DNA of 64,000 nt, taken from Marisa cornuarietis (lineage: Eukaryota > Mollusca > Gastropoda > Architaenioglossa > Ampullariidae). Under the pieces are notes generated by a model. It was not told the DNA's origin. It ran no database searches and was given only the letters and a program-made list of their open reading frames with translations. Location of the stretch: the NCBI GenBank assembly GCA_004794655.1, contig SMMW01000645.1, positions 469,001 through 533,000 of the forward strand, written 5' to 3'. Every line of letters begins with the position of its first letter. The stretch's first letter is position 1. The position numbers and the translations under genes were made by a program. Of this stretch, positions 1 to 10,800 are shown one piece after another.

Positions 1-151
1 GAAAAGCAGATCCTAGACACACCATATAAAAGAGGAACATTAAAGAAATGCTCTTCAAATTCTAGCCAAGTACAACCTCAGTCACTGCACAAACATCATC
101 AGTTACAGATGGCACTAAAAGAGCTTATGTCTACAGGGGGCTTGTCCTCAC

Positions 152-388
152 CTCCTAAAAGCATCTCTTGCAACAAATTGTCAATCTTGGCCATCCCAAA
201 CAGTTTGGCAAACTGAATCTGCTCAATCATCTGCCATGTGATGGACTGCAGTGATGGCAGCATTAGCAGTATCTCACCAAAACGGCCACGCGTGTCGTAC
301 TGTCTGTCATTGATGTAGTCTTCAAGGTTCACCTGGACCTGATAACGGATGGATTTGATTCGCTGAGGATCACTCAGCCCTCTTGCCA
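152..388 (-). CDS. HNF4: HNF4 exon: end of ligand-binding domain including helix 12
   Basis: The acceptor is TTTTCTAG at 389-396 and the donor is GGAG followed by GTGAGG at 146-151. The exon completes a valine codon begun in the exon at 887-1127 and reads [13 protein letters not shown], then [38 protein letters not shown] and the helix-12 region [11 protein letters not shown]. These are near-diagnostic HNF4 segments; the last carries the AF-2 activation helix that recruits coactivators. It ends in phase 1, so one or more F-domain exons must lie left of base 1. Reading through the donor would add about 17 residues and stop at 99-101 (see findings). Confidence 0.93.
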
Positions 389-504
389 CTAGAAAAGAAA
401 ATTATTGCAAAGAGAGGTCAATGAAGAAAAATGGGAAAACACCTCGGTGCATCTATTCATTACTCTGTGACATATGCTTCTTTAATGGTAAAGGGGGAGG
501 GGAG

Positions 505-625
505 TGGGGAACTGGTGTTTTACGCCAAGCCAGCAACTAAGGCTACATCATGGCCAGGCAGCCAGCCCTGTAAACAGATGCCACATGCAGAGAAGGAACA
601 GCGTGCCCGGACCGCCCTTTTAATG
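505..625 (-). mobile_element. SINE family B, copy lacking most of its tRNA head
   Basis: Copy of the SINE best seen at 30931-31107: TGTTTTACGCC, then CCAGCAACTAAGGCTA, GGCAGCCAGCCCTGTAAACA and GCCACATGCAGAGAA, in the same order. The tRNA-related part that should follow on the right is reduced to a few bases before 625. It lies in the HNF4 intron between exons 152-388 and 887-1127. Confidence 0.75.
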
Positions 626-886
626 GTAAAGGATCTGTGGCTGGATATATTTGACTTCATTGTGTTTGCAGGATAACGCAGGGAAATCCTGACTTCTCTA
701 ATATTTTTCTATTGTTTGTTTAAATAGTGTACCTTATGCAGTGTATGATAGATTTTTAATAAGAAACCTGAAGAAATAATAAAAGTAGGAGAATGTAATT
801 CAGAAGACTGAGCATGGTTTCTCTTGCTTAACCTTTTAAATGGATTTTAAACTATTATAATAAACACTGTTTTACACCAAACCAAC

Positions 887-1127
887 CTGGGTCGAAGAAT
901 ACAACAGCTTTCATGCATGCATATTCTGTCTCATCAATGTTGACTTCACGAAGAGGCTGGACCAGCTCATCCAGGATCCTTGCTGAAATCCGACCAATAT
1001 CTGCATCTGTTGAGTGGCGTGTGATTAGTGAGTTGTTGCCAAGTAGCAGCACATCATTCAGGGTAAGAGAACGTTTAGCTACCCCTAGCAGAAGGTGTTC
1101 TCCTGCATGTGCACGGAGCAATGCAAC
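887..1127 (-). CDS. HNF4: HNF4 exon: ligand-binding domain core
   Basis: The acceptor CACCAG is at 1128-1133 and the donor CCAG followed by GTTGGT is at 881-890. The 241-nt exon starts in phase 0 with Val-Ala-Leu-Leu and reads LRAHAGEHLLLGVAKRSL, then DVLLLGNNSLITRH, RISARILDELVQPLREV and ETEYACMKAVVFFDP. LRAHAGEHLLLG is the HNF4 form of the receptor signature on helix 5, part of the pocket that holds a fatty acid in vertebrate HNF4. It ends with a single G that joins the exon at 152-388 to make Val. No frame damage is visible. Confidence 0.94.
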
Positions 1128-1403
1128 CTGGTGACAAGAGATTTGTCAATAATTGCAGACATTCCGCTGGCAGAAGCAAGGTTAGTATATGAAAAGTTTT
1201 ATGCAGTAGCACAACAAATACATTCTTTGTGGAAGTAACCGTTAAGCCAAACCAGCTTTCTAGAAAATGTCTACCTATAAAAATAAATAACTTAAAACTC
1301 TGCTCTGCTCTTTATTTTTAAGGCAAATCAAATAAATGATTACAACAATAAATGTGAAGATAACTAAAGTAACATTTACTTAGATATCTTTGTGGAAATT
1401 TAC

Positions 1404-1553
1404 CTGGTCATCTAATGGAAGCTCACAGAAACATGGAATGTACTTTGCCCACTCTACCAGTATCAACAGCTGATGTTTCATGGACTCGCACACATCATCC
1501 AGCGATGCAAGTTTTTTTGAAGAAATGTCTGCCAAAGACAGCTGTGGGGCTAT
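1404..1553 (-). CDS. HNF4: HNF4 exon: ligand-binding domain, helices 1 to 4
   Basis: This 150-nt exon is in phase 0 at both ends, with acceptor AACAG at 1554-1558 and donor CAG followed by GTAAAT. It reads [20 protein letters not shown], then [20 protein letters not shown] and [10 protein letters not shown]. The [18 protein letters not shown] stretch is the nuclear receptor family signature around helix 3 and is almost identical to vertebrate HNF4. The first 15 or so residues are hinge-like and differ from vertebrates, as expected for this variable part. Confidence 0.93.
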
Positions 1554-2331
1554 CTGTTAAGAAAAATGGAACAAATGGCTGCATATCAACCTGCCTTTTA
1601 GTCCGCCATGTGGATATCAAAATGCAGCAAATAAAAAAAATATCTTCTGGTGATGTCACACCAAGCTGTTTGCTAACTAGCTGTCACAACAAATGAAAAC
1701 TATCACTTTATTAAAAAACAATTATTCTTCCACTTGAAAACTACTTTAACTTTCTCAATATTTTTAATTGCAAACCAAATCATGTCTTTGCTACACTCAC
1801 GAGACCTATTTCATTATGAAGCATTTATGCACTGAAGTCCCACACATTAACAAGTTATCAGCACATTATAAATCAGCCTTACTAATCCATATTTAATATA
1901 CATGGATCTCTTCATGTATGCACTGGCTGCCACCAAGGATAACTCTTCATTCCATCAAGCTAGCTAGACATCTAATCATGGGGCAGCGGATCATATAACC
2001 ATGGAGTCAGACCGGACGGTATCTACAAAGTTTGACAAAATTATTAATCTATTCCATGAGGAGACTACATTATAATCTATTAGAATAAGCCCATGAAGTT
2101 CACTGTCACACCCATTCACAGCATCCCCTACAAAAAAAACCTCAAAAAATCAAAAGGTTTTTTTTTTGTGATTATCATTTTTTCCTCAGTCATGTTAGCT
2201 AAACACATACCATTCCCTTACATGTGTTTGACTTGCATTCCCAAGAAGAGACACCTAAACAGCAAGAGGTTTTTTTTTTCCTGAAAGTGACCACACAGAC
2301 TCAAAAAACTACATGAATAAATGTCTCAAAC

Positions 2332-2450
2332 CTGTCTTGACAGCATCTCAGCATTCAGTAGCGTGCTGACCGACAGTGACCCTGATTGGTTCAGGTCTTG
2401 CTCATAGCTTGTCCTCCGGACACTGATTCTGTCCCTTTCATTCTGCACAG
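2332..2450 (-). CDS. HNF4: HNF4 exon: C-terminal extension of DNA-binding domain and hinge
   Basis: The acceptor CACCCTAG precedes base 2450 and the donor CAG is followed by GTTTGA. The exon completes the Ala codon begun in the DNA-binding exon and reads AVQNERDRISVRRTSYEQ, then a Ser-rich hinge LNQSGSLSVSTLLNAEMLSRQ split by the usual variable residues. AVQNERDRIS followed by RR(S/T)SYE is the A-box or C-terminal extension of HNF4, which contacts DNA and carries phosphorylation sites in vertebrates. It ends in phase 0 and joins the exon at 1404-1553. Confidence 0.93.
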
Positions 2451-2934
2451 CTAGGGTGAAAAGGAAACAATTCAAACTCTAGATTCCTCTGACTGTTAAC
2501 TGTAATGGCATGAAACCTCACTTAGCCAAAGTTCCTCCATAGTTATATATAGAAGTCTCAAAGCAGTAACAAGCTTTGAAAAATATCCAATATAGTTAAA
2601 TCTGCTGAAAAATCTATTTTTAAAAAGTCTCGTTATAAGGAAACACATTTTAAAAAAAAACTAGAAAAACAAATAAAAATCCAGTGCTGCGAAATGAGTT
2701 GTAGATATCATAAAAGCAGAAAAATGTTTGTTGAGATTGTTGAAGTAGTTGTTTACCTACATCTATGTTCAAGAACATATAGCAAGGAAATGTAAGAAAA
2801 CTACAGACAAGCGCCCCAAAATTAAAGGTGCATGTATGTGAATATCTATGGATTTATAGGTAGACCCTTTGTCTCTCTCTGTCACTATAACACACACACA
2901 TATACACACACACCTATGTTATAGCACTAACTAC

Positions 2935-3249
2935 CTTCTTTCTTCATCCCAGCTCTGAAACATTTTCTAAGGCGGCAGTAGCGACACTGGTTCCGTTTGT
3001 CCTTGTCCACAACACAGTTACGGCTGAAGCGACATGTGTAGACATGATTTTTGCGAACACTTCGTCTGAAGAAGCCTTTACACCCATCACAGCTGGCAGC
3101 TCCATAGTGCTTGCCTGTGGCACGATCTCCGCAGATGGCACAAAACTGACTGAGTGCAACCGCTGCTGCTGAGCTGCCTGAGGAAGGTGATGATATGTTG
3201 CTAGATGGTGATGTGGTAGAGTAAGCCTGAATACCAACGTCTGGTGATT
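2935..3249 (-). CDS. HNF4: HNF4 exon: two zinc fingers of the DNA-binding domain
   Basis: This 315-nt exon is phase 1 at both ends, with acceptor TACTTGCAG and donor GAAG followed by GTAGTT. About 35 Ser- and Ala-rich residues precede the first finger ([20 protein letters not shown], with P-box DGCKG, then [13 protein letters not shown]). The second finger follows ([20 protein letters not shown], then [13 protein letters not shown]). All eight zinc-binding cysteines are present. The P-box and the RSVRKNH and FRAGMKKE segments are specific to HNF4. The region before the fingers is compositionally simple and has no methionine, so the start codon must come from an upstream exon. Confidence 0.96.
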
Positions 3250-3770
3250 CTGCAAGTAGAAAAGGACAACATCAATCTACATACCAAACAATCCCATTAT
3301 TTTCACACAAACAGCAGTAGTAAACATAATGTATCAATGAAATTTCGAGTCCCTTAAAGATGAAAAGCAAAATGGCAGTGCTTTGATCTTCAGTCTCTCT
3401 CTCAGCACTACAAACCCCAACAAACATATTTGTCCATCTTGCTGACAAAATGCTGGTGCAAATAACCATGTCAACAGAGTATGACAGGATGATGACATAA
3501 GGACCATTTCAATACAATGAAAGCAAGACTCAACAGAAGCTCTAACAGTGCTGACACTAACTGGCTATTTATAGGTACTATGTCCATCTCTCTCCCTCAG
3601 TGAGCGTATGCAAGAGTGAGTAAGCAACTGAGCAAAACGAATCGAAGAAAAACCAGAAGTAGGTGGATTCCAAACCAACATATCAGCTTCACAATTCATG
3701 CCATGTAGCACTGACAGCAGCCCTGATTATTTCAAACAATAACGATCAAAACTGTTTTGTGTCAACTCAC

Positions 3771-3839
3771 CAGCGTATGGCCAGCAAAACGAACGAGGAA
3801 CAATGACATAGCGAAGAAAACCACTTGGTTTGCAGCTGT
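3771..3839 (-). CDS. candidate HNF4 cassette exon (69 nt)
   Basis: A 69-nt segment has an AG acceptor (TTTTAGCAG at 3840-3848) and a strong GTGAGT donor at 3765-3770. If included it enters and leaves in phase 1, as required between the 45-nt exon and the DNA-binding exon, and adds 23 residues ending in RYVIVPRSFCWPYA. It lies only about 520 bp upstream of the DNA-binding exon. The peptide resembles nothing I recognise. The length, phase and splice-site fit could arise by chance; transcript data would decide. Confidence 0.4.
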
Positions 3840-4923
3840 CTGCTAAAATGTGACTTTCCGAAAAAAGCTTCATTGCTAATGTTACTCAGTTTACACTAGT
3901 TCTCTAAAGTCGTAAGCATAAGTAACAGCCAACAGTAAAAGAGAGTTTCTGTGAAGATATGATGCAAAACTGATGCATGGAGTCATCAAACACAACTTAT
4001 TTTTTTAGAAATGCCTCATATACAGCATGTATGAGGAAAGTGTCCAGCAGTTATTAAAATATTCCTCAGAATATAAGAAATTAAATGCACCCAATAAATA
4101 TAATTTAAAATAGCAATGAGCTGGTTTCTAAAAACACTTTCAAAGCACTCCAAGCTTTCAAACCAGGATCTACACAGCTTATATATGCTTTTCGAAAAAG
4201 TTAAGCATCACTTCTAGACATGCATGGTCCTGTTCAAACACATCTACTCAAATGGTCAGCCTACTTGTCAGTGCATGTTACTGACTGCTTTGGTATCAAA
4301 ATGGCCACTCCTGTCTCCACCATTTCTTCTTCATAAGACATCTTGGTTTTTCCCTGACAACTAAGTCGTGTCTTAAGGGTGCTGCTGTTGAGTGCTTAGT
4401 TATCAAGAACATCCCACTGAAAAGTTATTCTAGTTATCTTAAGTACTTAAGATCTTCTGGCCAGATCACTATTGTTTTTATGGGTAAGCCATCGCCTCAC
4501 AGTCAACTGTGTGTACTTGCGTATGTATATATGTGCGTGTGTTTGTGTGTGTGTGCATTAAAGAAAGAAAGAGGGGAGAAGAGATAAGTGGTCAGTAAGA
4601 AATGACAGTAAGATGTACAACACACCGACTCTGATTAAACATCAGGTGACTAAGAGCATCTTGTTATCAACATGATAACTACTGATAGTGAAGGGCAGTT
4701 TTATCTGGCAGTCCTGTTCCGAGCGGCAAGGACACGTTGGCAATTGCGCAAAATTAAATGTGTGGCAAACAGTCCTTCCAAATAACAGGTTCAAGACTAC
4801 ACAAACAATGGTACTTTAGTGCCCTAAGCCTTACTGACATTAAGAACTGGCCATGTGCTTACTTTCACACACTTTATAAAATGCACACAATAAACTAAAA
4901 ACAAATGAAGCCAAAAGGTTGGT

Positions 4924-4968
4924 TGTTTGTGTTTAACGCCATGCCAGCAATTAAGGCTATATCATGGC
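4924..4968 (-). mobile_element. SINE family B fragment
   Basis: A diverged 45-bp remnant of the central domain (GTTTAACGCCATGCCAGCAA, then TTAAGGCTATATCATGGCGA). Neither the tRNA part nor the other flank is present. Confidence 0.55.
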
Positions 4969-5106
4969 GAGTAAATGAAGCCAAAAAACAAAACAGAAAC
5001 AATTAAGTTTAGTAAATATGAAGAATGTACATTTAACAGGACTGAAAGAAACATGGCAACAGAATGATTTGTGTCTTTTATGTCTCATAAGCCTCTACAT
5101 TCTTCA

Positions 5107-5168
5107 CTCACTTCTCAGCCTTTTGGCCAAGATTAAAGTGCAGCATCTGTACGTGTTTAGTATGTCAG
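5107..5168 (+). pseudogene. U2 snRNA-derived fragment
   Basis: The sequence CTTCTCAGCCTTTTGGCCAA followed by GATTAAAGTGCAGCATCTGT matches the 5' end of U2 snRNA (CTTCTCGGCCTTTTGGCTAA, GATCAAGTGTAGTATCTGT) with several substitutions and one insertion. It then loses similarity in the region of stem-loop IIa. The branch-site recognition segment GTAGTA is altered to GCAGCA and the rest of U2 is absent, so it is not functional. It is probably a truncated retro-copy on the strand opposite to HNF4. Confidence 0.7.
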
Positions 5169-5616
5169 CTGGCAATAAAGTCATAAACTAAAGTAAGCAC
5201 TGATTTTTGTTTTAACCTCTTTTTCATTCTGTCTGCTGCCAATGCTGAATAACTGCACACACAAAGGATTTAGTTGCTAGAAGACAATCTTGCTATGAAA
5301 TGTACATCTCAGGTCTCTGAATTCGGCCAATTCAAAATGCTTTCCTCTGTGTCATCAGAACCCAGGTTATATTCGTTTCATTTCAGGACCATACAGTGCA
5401 GTTTACTAATATCCAGACCAAAATTTTAAACGCTTACTGCTGGGCGCTGCTTATTTCTAAACTGACTTCCTGAACCAGATGAGTAAGAGGTTATTAACAG
5501 ATTTAATAAGCAGACGCTATTGTAAGTGGAGATCACTCCATATGCATTCACCACTCAGCATGTTGTTGAATTCTTTGACAACTGTCAGAAAATAGCATCC
5601 AGTTAAAGTCACTCAC

Positions 5617-5743
5617 CCCACCAGGACGACTGCAGCAGCTGATAGACATGCTCATAGTCACATGAGTTTATGCTTTGCACTGATGTATAGGGCCTCCGTC
5701 TCATCATCTTTCTTGCTGCCCCTTCCCACACATTTTCACACAT
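5617..5743 (-). CDS. HNF4: candidate alternative first exon of HNF4 at 5.7 kb (42 residues)
   Basis: The frame opens at an ATG at 5741-5743, with an in-frame TAA eight codons upstream, and reads MCENVWEGAARKMMRRRPYT and then a second stretch ending DYEHVYQLLQSSWW. It ends in phase 1 at a GTGAGT donor (5611-5616). Because it lies downstream of the 45-nt exon, it would splice straight to the DNA-binding exon (Gly/Glu junction). An internal ATG pair (MM before RRRP) could also be used. No TATA box was recognised. The identity rests only on frame, donor quality and position. Confidence 0.4.
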
Positions 5744-5826
5744 TGCACAAGTATGAAATATTTCTTATTATTAACTAGAAGACCAGCGAGTAGAGTCTCA
5801 ATGTCCTAAATGTATGTTCCAATCTA

Positions 5827-5914
5827 CACAAGGCTTTTACATTTCATGACAACACACTGTGTTCCATGTATTGAATGTCATCACAAGGCTCTTACATTTC
5901 ACGACAACACACTA
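5827..5914. repeat. imperfect 55-bp tandem duplication
   Basis: CACAAGGCTTTTACATTTCA with TGACAACACACT at 5827 recurs as CACAAGGCTCTTACATTTCA with CGACAACACACT at 5882, a spacing of 55 bp with two differences. It lies in a HNF4 intron near the 5.7 kb exon candidate. Confidence 0.6.
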
Positions 5915-7396
5915 GCGGATTTGCTCTTGATGCTGAGTTAATAGCAAACCTGCTAATATGGAATTTCATAGCATTCAGCACATCAGACTATTTGCAGCAC
6001 TAGTGATTTGTGTAAGAACCTGAAATATCTCCTGTTAAATTGGTCAAATATGTCTTCGTCACTCTGCAAACAGAATGATAGCACACAGAAAGTCCAGCCG
6101 AGAAATCAGCCAATCTGACAATGCAACATTAGCCACTTGGCTAAAATAACAACAGCAGACAAATCATGTCTTCAAAATAACTATTCTGGGCTTTGGAAAT
6201 GATTAAAAATTAAAATTGACCAATAAGATGACAGTAATTAGAAATCAGAAGATTATCTTCTGATTTGTGCTGAAGGCAATTCATTAGCAAACACATTTAA
6301 GAAAGAAAATGTAGAAGCTATTGACATATGCAAATCTATTCTTTGCTCAATCTAATTTCTTTGTGCTTTGCCATAAATGCTGATTAGTTATAGATTTTGT
6401 TGGGGTTAGAGGGCAGTTGATGGAGATGAAGGGAGATGAGATCATAGAATGAAAGAGAAGGGTGCTTGTGGGTGTGTGGAGATGGGGTGAGCACAGGCTA
6501 GCTTCTGCATGTGCATATTGTGTCCATATTTTTAAGTCTATTAATATGCTCCTATTAAATAAATGTAATGCAACTATACAGCTGGGATTATATGTAAATT
6601 ATCCCTGGAAACTAAAATTTAGTTATTATTCTCATCTGAACAAGCAATGTCAGTCAACAAAGTGCCGAATTCATGTGAGAACTTAAATGAAAATCAAGTT
6701 TTCATAAATAACCTTTTGCCAATGCCCTAAGCAATAGGAATAGGCAGATAGCAGCACAAAACATGCAGAAGTAGGAGCAATGCTCTGGTCATCATTTTCT
6801 AAATGCCACTGTTTCAATTACTGTTTGCCAATAAATCTGAGTGACCTGGAAATCAGCCTAAGTTTTCAACATGGTAGGCATTATTTATTTTATTATAATA
6901 AATAGTTTAAAATTCATTAAATTGTAATTTTTCTCATTTTCTTGTTTTGAAACAAATTTAACAACAAAAGCAAGGCAAGTTTTGCAAATCAAAACGTATA
7001 AATCAGAACATAGCCCGAGGCACAACTGACACCTGCATCACAATGCAAACAGAAAAAGTGTGTCGTCAATATTTTCAGAAACATACACTAATAAACCAAG
7101 CCTTGTTAGAACTGTCCTTGAGCCATAGTATTCTATATCAGTTTGTGTCACTGTGTGATGTACCAGGCTTAATGTCTATTATCCTGTCACTAAGCAAGTC
7201 TGCCAACAGTCAGCAGTCAGTACTCTGGTATGTATGAAAACTTGTTTCAATGTTCAAAAGCTGATCAAATTCTCTCCCAAACTGGCATGCCTCCAGAAAT
7301 TATTTTCCTTTTCGGGAAAAACATGAGACCTAAAAAAAACATACCGTTAAAGGGTGTGACATTCCAAAAAAATTTCAAAGAACACCTTTTACCTAC

Positions 7397-7478
7397 CAAA
7401 TGACTCCACAAAAGGCACACTCTCATTGCCAACTGACACATGGAATCGAGGAAAGTACTGCTTGATGAAAGCAGCCAT
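7397..7478 (-). CDS. HNF4: candidate alternative first exon of HNF4 at 7.4 kb (27 residues)
   Basis: The start ATG (7476-7478) is in a good context, GCGCCATGG, with an in-frame TAA two codons upstream. The product begins MAAFIKQYFPRFHVSV and ends ESVPFVESF. It ends in phase 1 at a GTAGGT donor (7391-7396). It lies downstream of the 45-nt exon, so it would join the DNA-binding exon directly. An octamer motif ATGCAAAT is at 7520-7527, about 40 bp upstream. This is among the better small candidates because the start context, stop and donor all fit. Confidence 0.45.
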
Positions 7479-7519
7479 GGCGCCTTAGCTGCAATCTTGC
7501 AAAATTTAAAAGCAGATTT

Positions 7520-7527
7520 ATGCAAAT
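7520..7527 (+). promoter_or_regulatory. octamer motif ATGCAAAT
   Basis: A perfect POU-factor octamer lies about 40 bp upstream of the candidate start at 7478 on the minus strand. A single 8-mer match is weak evidence by itself; its position makes it worth noting. Confidence 0.25.
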
Positions 7528-7839
7528 TCCCTTTTAATATGCCGGCACATTCATGAGCAGTTAGTGCAGGTCAGGAGCACACACATAAGGAGTAACCCTT
7601 CTTGGACAGCAACCTGTGCTAGCAAGGATGGGAGACTTGCTCTTTACAGAAGCTCAACCTGTGTACTTCACTTTGAGTTACAGTCCCACATTTGTATATA
7701 CATGTACTGGCAGATGAAATGTAGATGAGATAGGGCAGGTAGACCACTGGCAGAATCGTCATTACAGGTAAATGTTATCACCTATCAGCAGGCCAGATAG
7801 GCAGCCATCAAAGTATTGATAAAAGGGATGCTCCCTTAG

Positions 7840-10800
7840 TTTTTAACTTGCAGACAATAGGATAGTGGAGACCTGAGTACCTGGCAGTGATAAGAGAGAA
7901 GGGTGGTTGACAAGAAAAAAGTAAAAGTGTTAAGAATCCCCTGAAGCTTTAATAGGAAACACTGGGAGAATCTCGTCAACTGTGTGCTGGATTTATTTAT
8001 TTCACTCCAGTGCACTTTGTTTGTATACAAGCCTCTAGATCATAATTTATAGCTGAAGCTATCTCACATCTTTACTTTATTCAAACTGGTCATAAACATT
8101 TTATAACCATACAGATTACAAAAGCAAATGAGTCTCAAGAAAATGTTTTTACACACTTGAGACACCAGCTAAAGAAAAATGTAAATGGTTCCATGGCCTC
8201 ATGGCTCTAGGGTAGTAAGCTGTAAGTGGTTTGCTATTTCTAGAGCACGGCTTGTGAAAGAGCTTAACCATCTCCTTCTGCAGCCTTTCACCTACCCATA
8301 GAAATCAGCATTGTAGCCCAGGTTATGGTGCCTTACTATTTTGGGAGGTGTAGGGGAAGGAAAGACTGAAGCAAGACAAGGAGAGGTTCACATACTCAGA
8401 GATTATCAATAAAGAGATATTCACTCCTTGCTAAAACAAAATTATCGCAATTAAATTTCAATAACACTCTTTGTTGTTGCACAGTATTTTACAAAACACT
8501 TAATAACCTGTCCATTTCAGGTGGTTACTAATGCACCATTTAAAAATTTGCTCATTTTCTGCAAAGGTAACAAAAGAATGTTGTAAAGTGTTCTTTGTCT
8601 CCCAAACATACACACACACATGCATACACATGTGGCAGATATTTTCATATGTTAAAGGGTTTACCATAAATGCTGCAGGCAACATAATTAGACCAACCTT
8701 GTTATCAATAATTCTAGACTGAAAAAATTCATTAACATAGAATTTACATTTATAATAACTGCTTGCTGCCATTTATTATCTTGCATTGATTACTGACAGA
8801 GCTGAAATATTTCAGGCTGATATATGCAATATTTAAACATTAAATACATATAAAACTGTGACAAAAAGAGAAGCATTAATGTGTCCATCTTAAGATATTG
8901 AAGTAGGAGATATAATTCACTGGGGAGGAGATAAAAACAAGAGATGGAGAGAATAAATACAGTTGACAATAGGGGTGTGTGGGGAAAATGAAGAAAATTT
9001 TTACCTACAAAAATCCTCAAACTCCTCATTGTCAGACCTACTTTGCTAGAGTGATGCTATAAAGTTATCACTTGTTAAAAGAAGGCCGACCACTTGTTTG
9101 TTACCAGCTATTTAACTGAGCTAATATACTAGATAAGGAGGTTAAATCAACATCTCTGTGTGAACACTGACACTATTAGTTTATATCCAGGCAGCCGGCA
9201 CAGCAGGATTAGGCTTTATCTTGCCAGAGCTGGTTTGTGAAAACATTTGACAAAAAAAGCAAGGCTGGAATAATTTTCACAGCTACAGTTATATTGACAT
9301 AATATTACAGCAGGTTGCCACACGAATGATTTTAAAAACTTTAATGGTCCTTCTTACATGTATGGCAGGGCCTTTGTGCATGAGAAAAATGAATATGAAG
9401 GCAGAGATGAAACAAATAAAATGCATTTGCATATCATATGACACAAAATCATAAGTGCTAGTAACCGACAAGGTTAATGTTTAGGTCACTCAGTTAACAT
9501 GATCGTGACATATCGGTCTGCATCGTATACACCATGGGCATGACTTTACATAACAGATGACAGTCTTTTAATTCAAACAGCTTCAGCTGAATAAATTACA
9601 CAGAAGAAGTACCCCCCATTCCCCAAACCCCAACACACATATGCATTCAGCAAGAAAGCCTCCTAAAGCAACTTGGAGATGAGAGTGTGTATGGAGACAT
9701 GCCTTCACAAGAAAAAAATTATTGCTGATTCATCATGTGCTTGAAATGGTGGTCATAGTTTACATAATATCTCTTGACAAACACTGAAGCCCTTAACATG
9801 AGTTTAAAGTTATGCATTTAAAAAATCTCTTATCTCAGAGCTGTGTCCTTGTACATACATCTGTGCTGCTGATCCATGAAATACAGCGGAGGTATTTTTA
9901 GTAGTTAGAGATCCTACTCTTATCAATGACTGCAACTCTTTCTTCAAAGTTCTGCCCACCAAGTGCATACATCTCTGCTCAATAGATTAGTTGTATGTTT
10001 CCTTTATAAAAGTTTGTCCTAAAAATGCCGCAAGACACAAAAGAATAACTATACATTTCCTTAGTAGCTCAAGCAAATTTTATGGTAGTACTTTCATTTT
10101 GCTCCACACATGGCATCATTTTAAAAAATGTGATTTTATAGTTTTTGCTTGAAAAAAATAAAAATTCCTTATGTGTTTTCATTTTTTCTCTCTCCTTCTC
10201 TGTCACATACACACACTCTTTCTCTCTCTCTCTCACACACACACATTGCTGCATATTGCCTGCACATACCAGCTTACATGGTGAAACCGCACCAAGAAAT
10301 GAACAAATAAAAAAACAGACACATCAACAGGCAGTCAGACTGCTGACAGACCGATGAATAAAATAAGTGAGGAAAGAGATAGCTGCTGTTAAGTAGACTG
10401 GTCTTTCAACAGAGAACATTAGCCAAGGGAAATAAATCTGTAGTGATAATGTATCATGTTCTCCCTGACTTCTCGTCCTTGGTACGCAAAAGCTAGTCTT
10501 CACCAGCATAGAACTTTGAGAAATTAAACTCTGAAATATTAACTTGTTTTTTTTTTCAAAGTGATATGTTTTACAGATAAAAAGTAAGAGAGTAAATTCT
10601 CATTTGCTTATTGCACTGAAGTCATTAAAACCAGATCTGATATTACAACTCTCTTTACTTATTCTTAAAAAAATCAGCTTCTTAAATCGTTTAAAGTAAT
10701 ACACAAAATGGCGAAACAATGATTTGAAAACGTTTTGTCACGATCCCTCTGCACTGCTGTATGTTTCTCTTGAAACCTGTAAATCAATTTTAAGAAGAAT

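Noticed and set aside
2944..3255. 103-residue minus-strand frame across the zinc-finger exon
   Set aside because: A shifted frame of the DNA-binding exon. The frame with all eight cysteines is the real one.
9003..9029. MRSLRIFV with a phase-1 GTAAAA donor
   Set aside because: A very short peptide, a weak A-rich donor and an AT-rich setting, so chance is likely.
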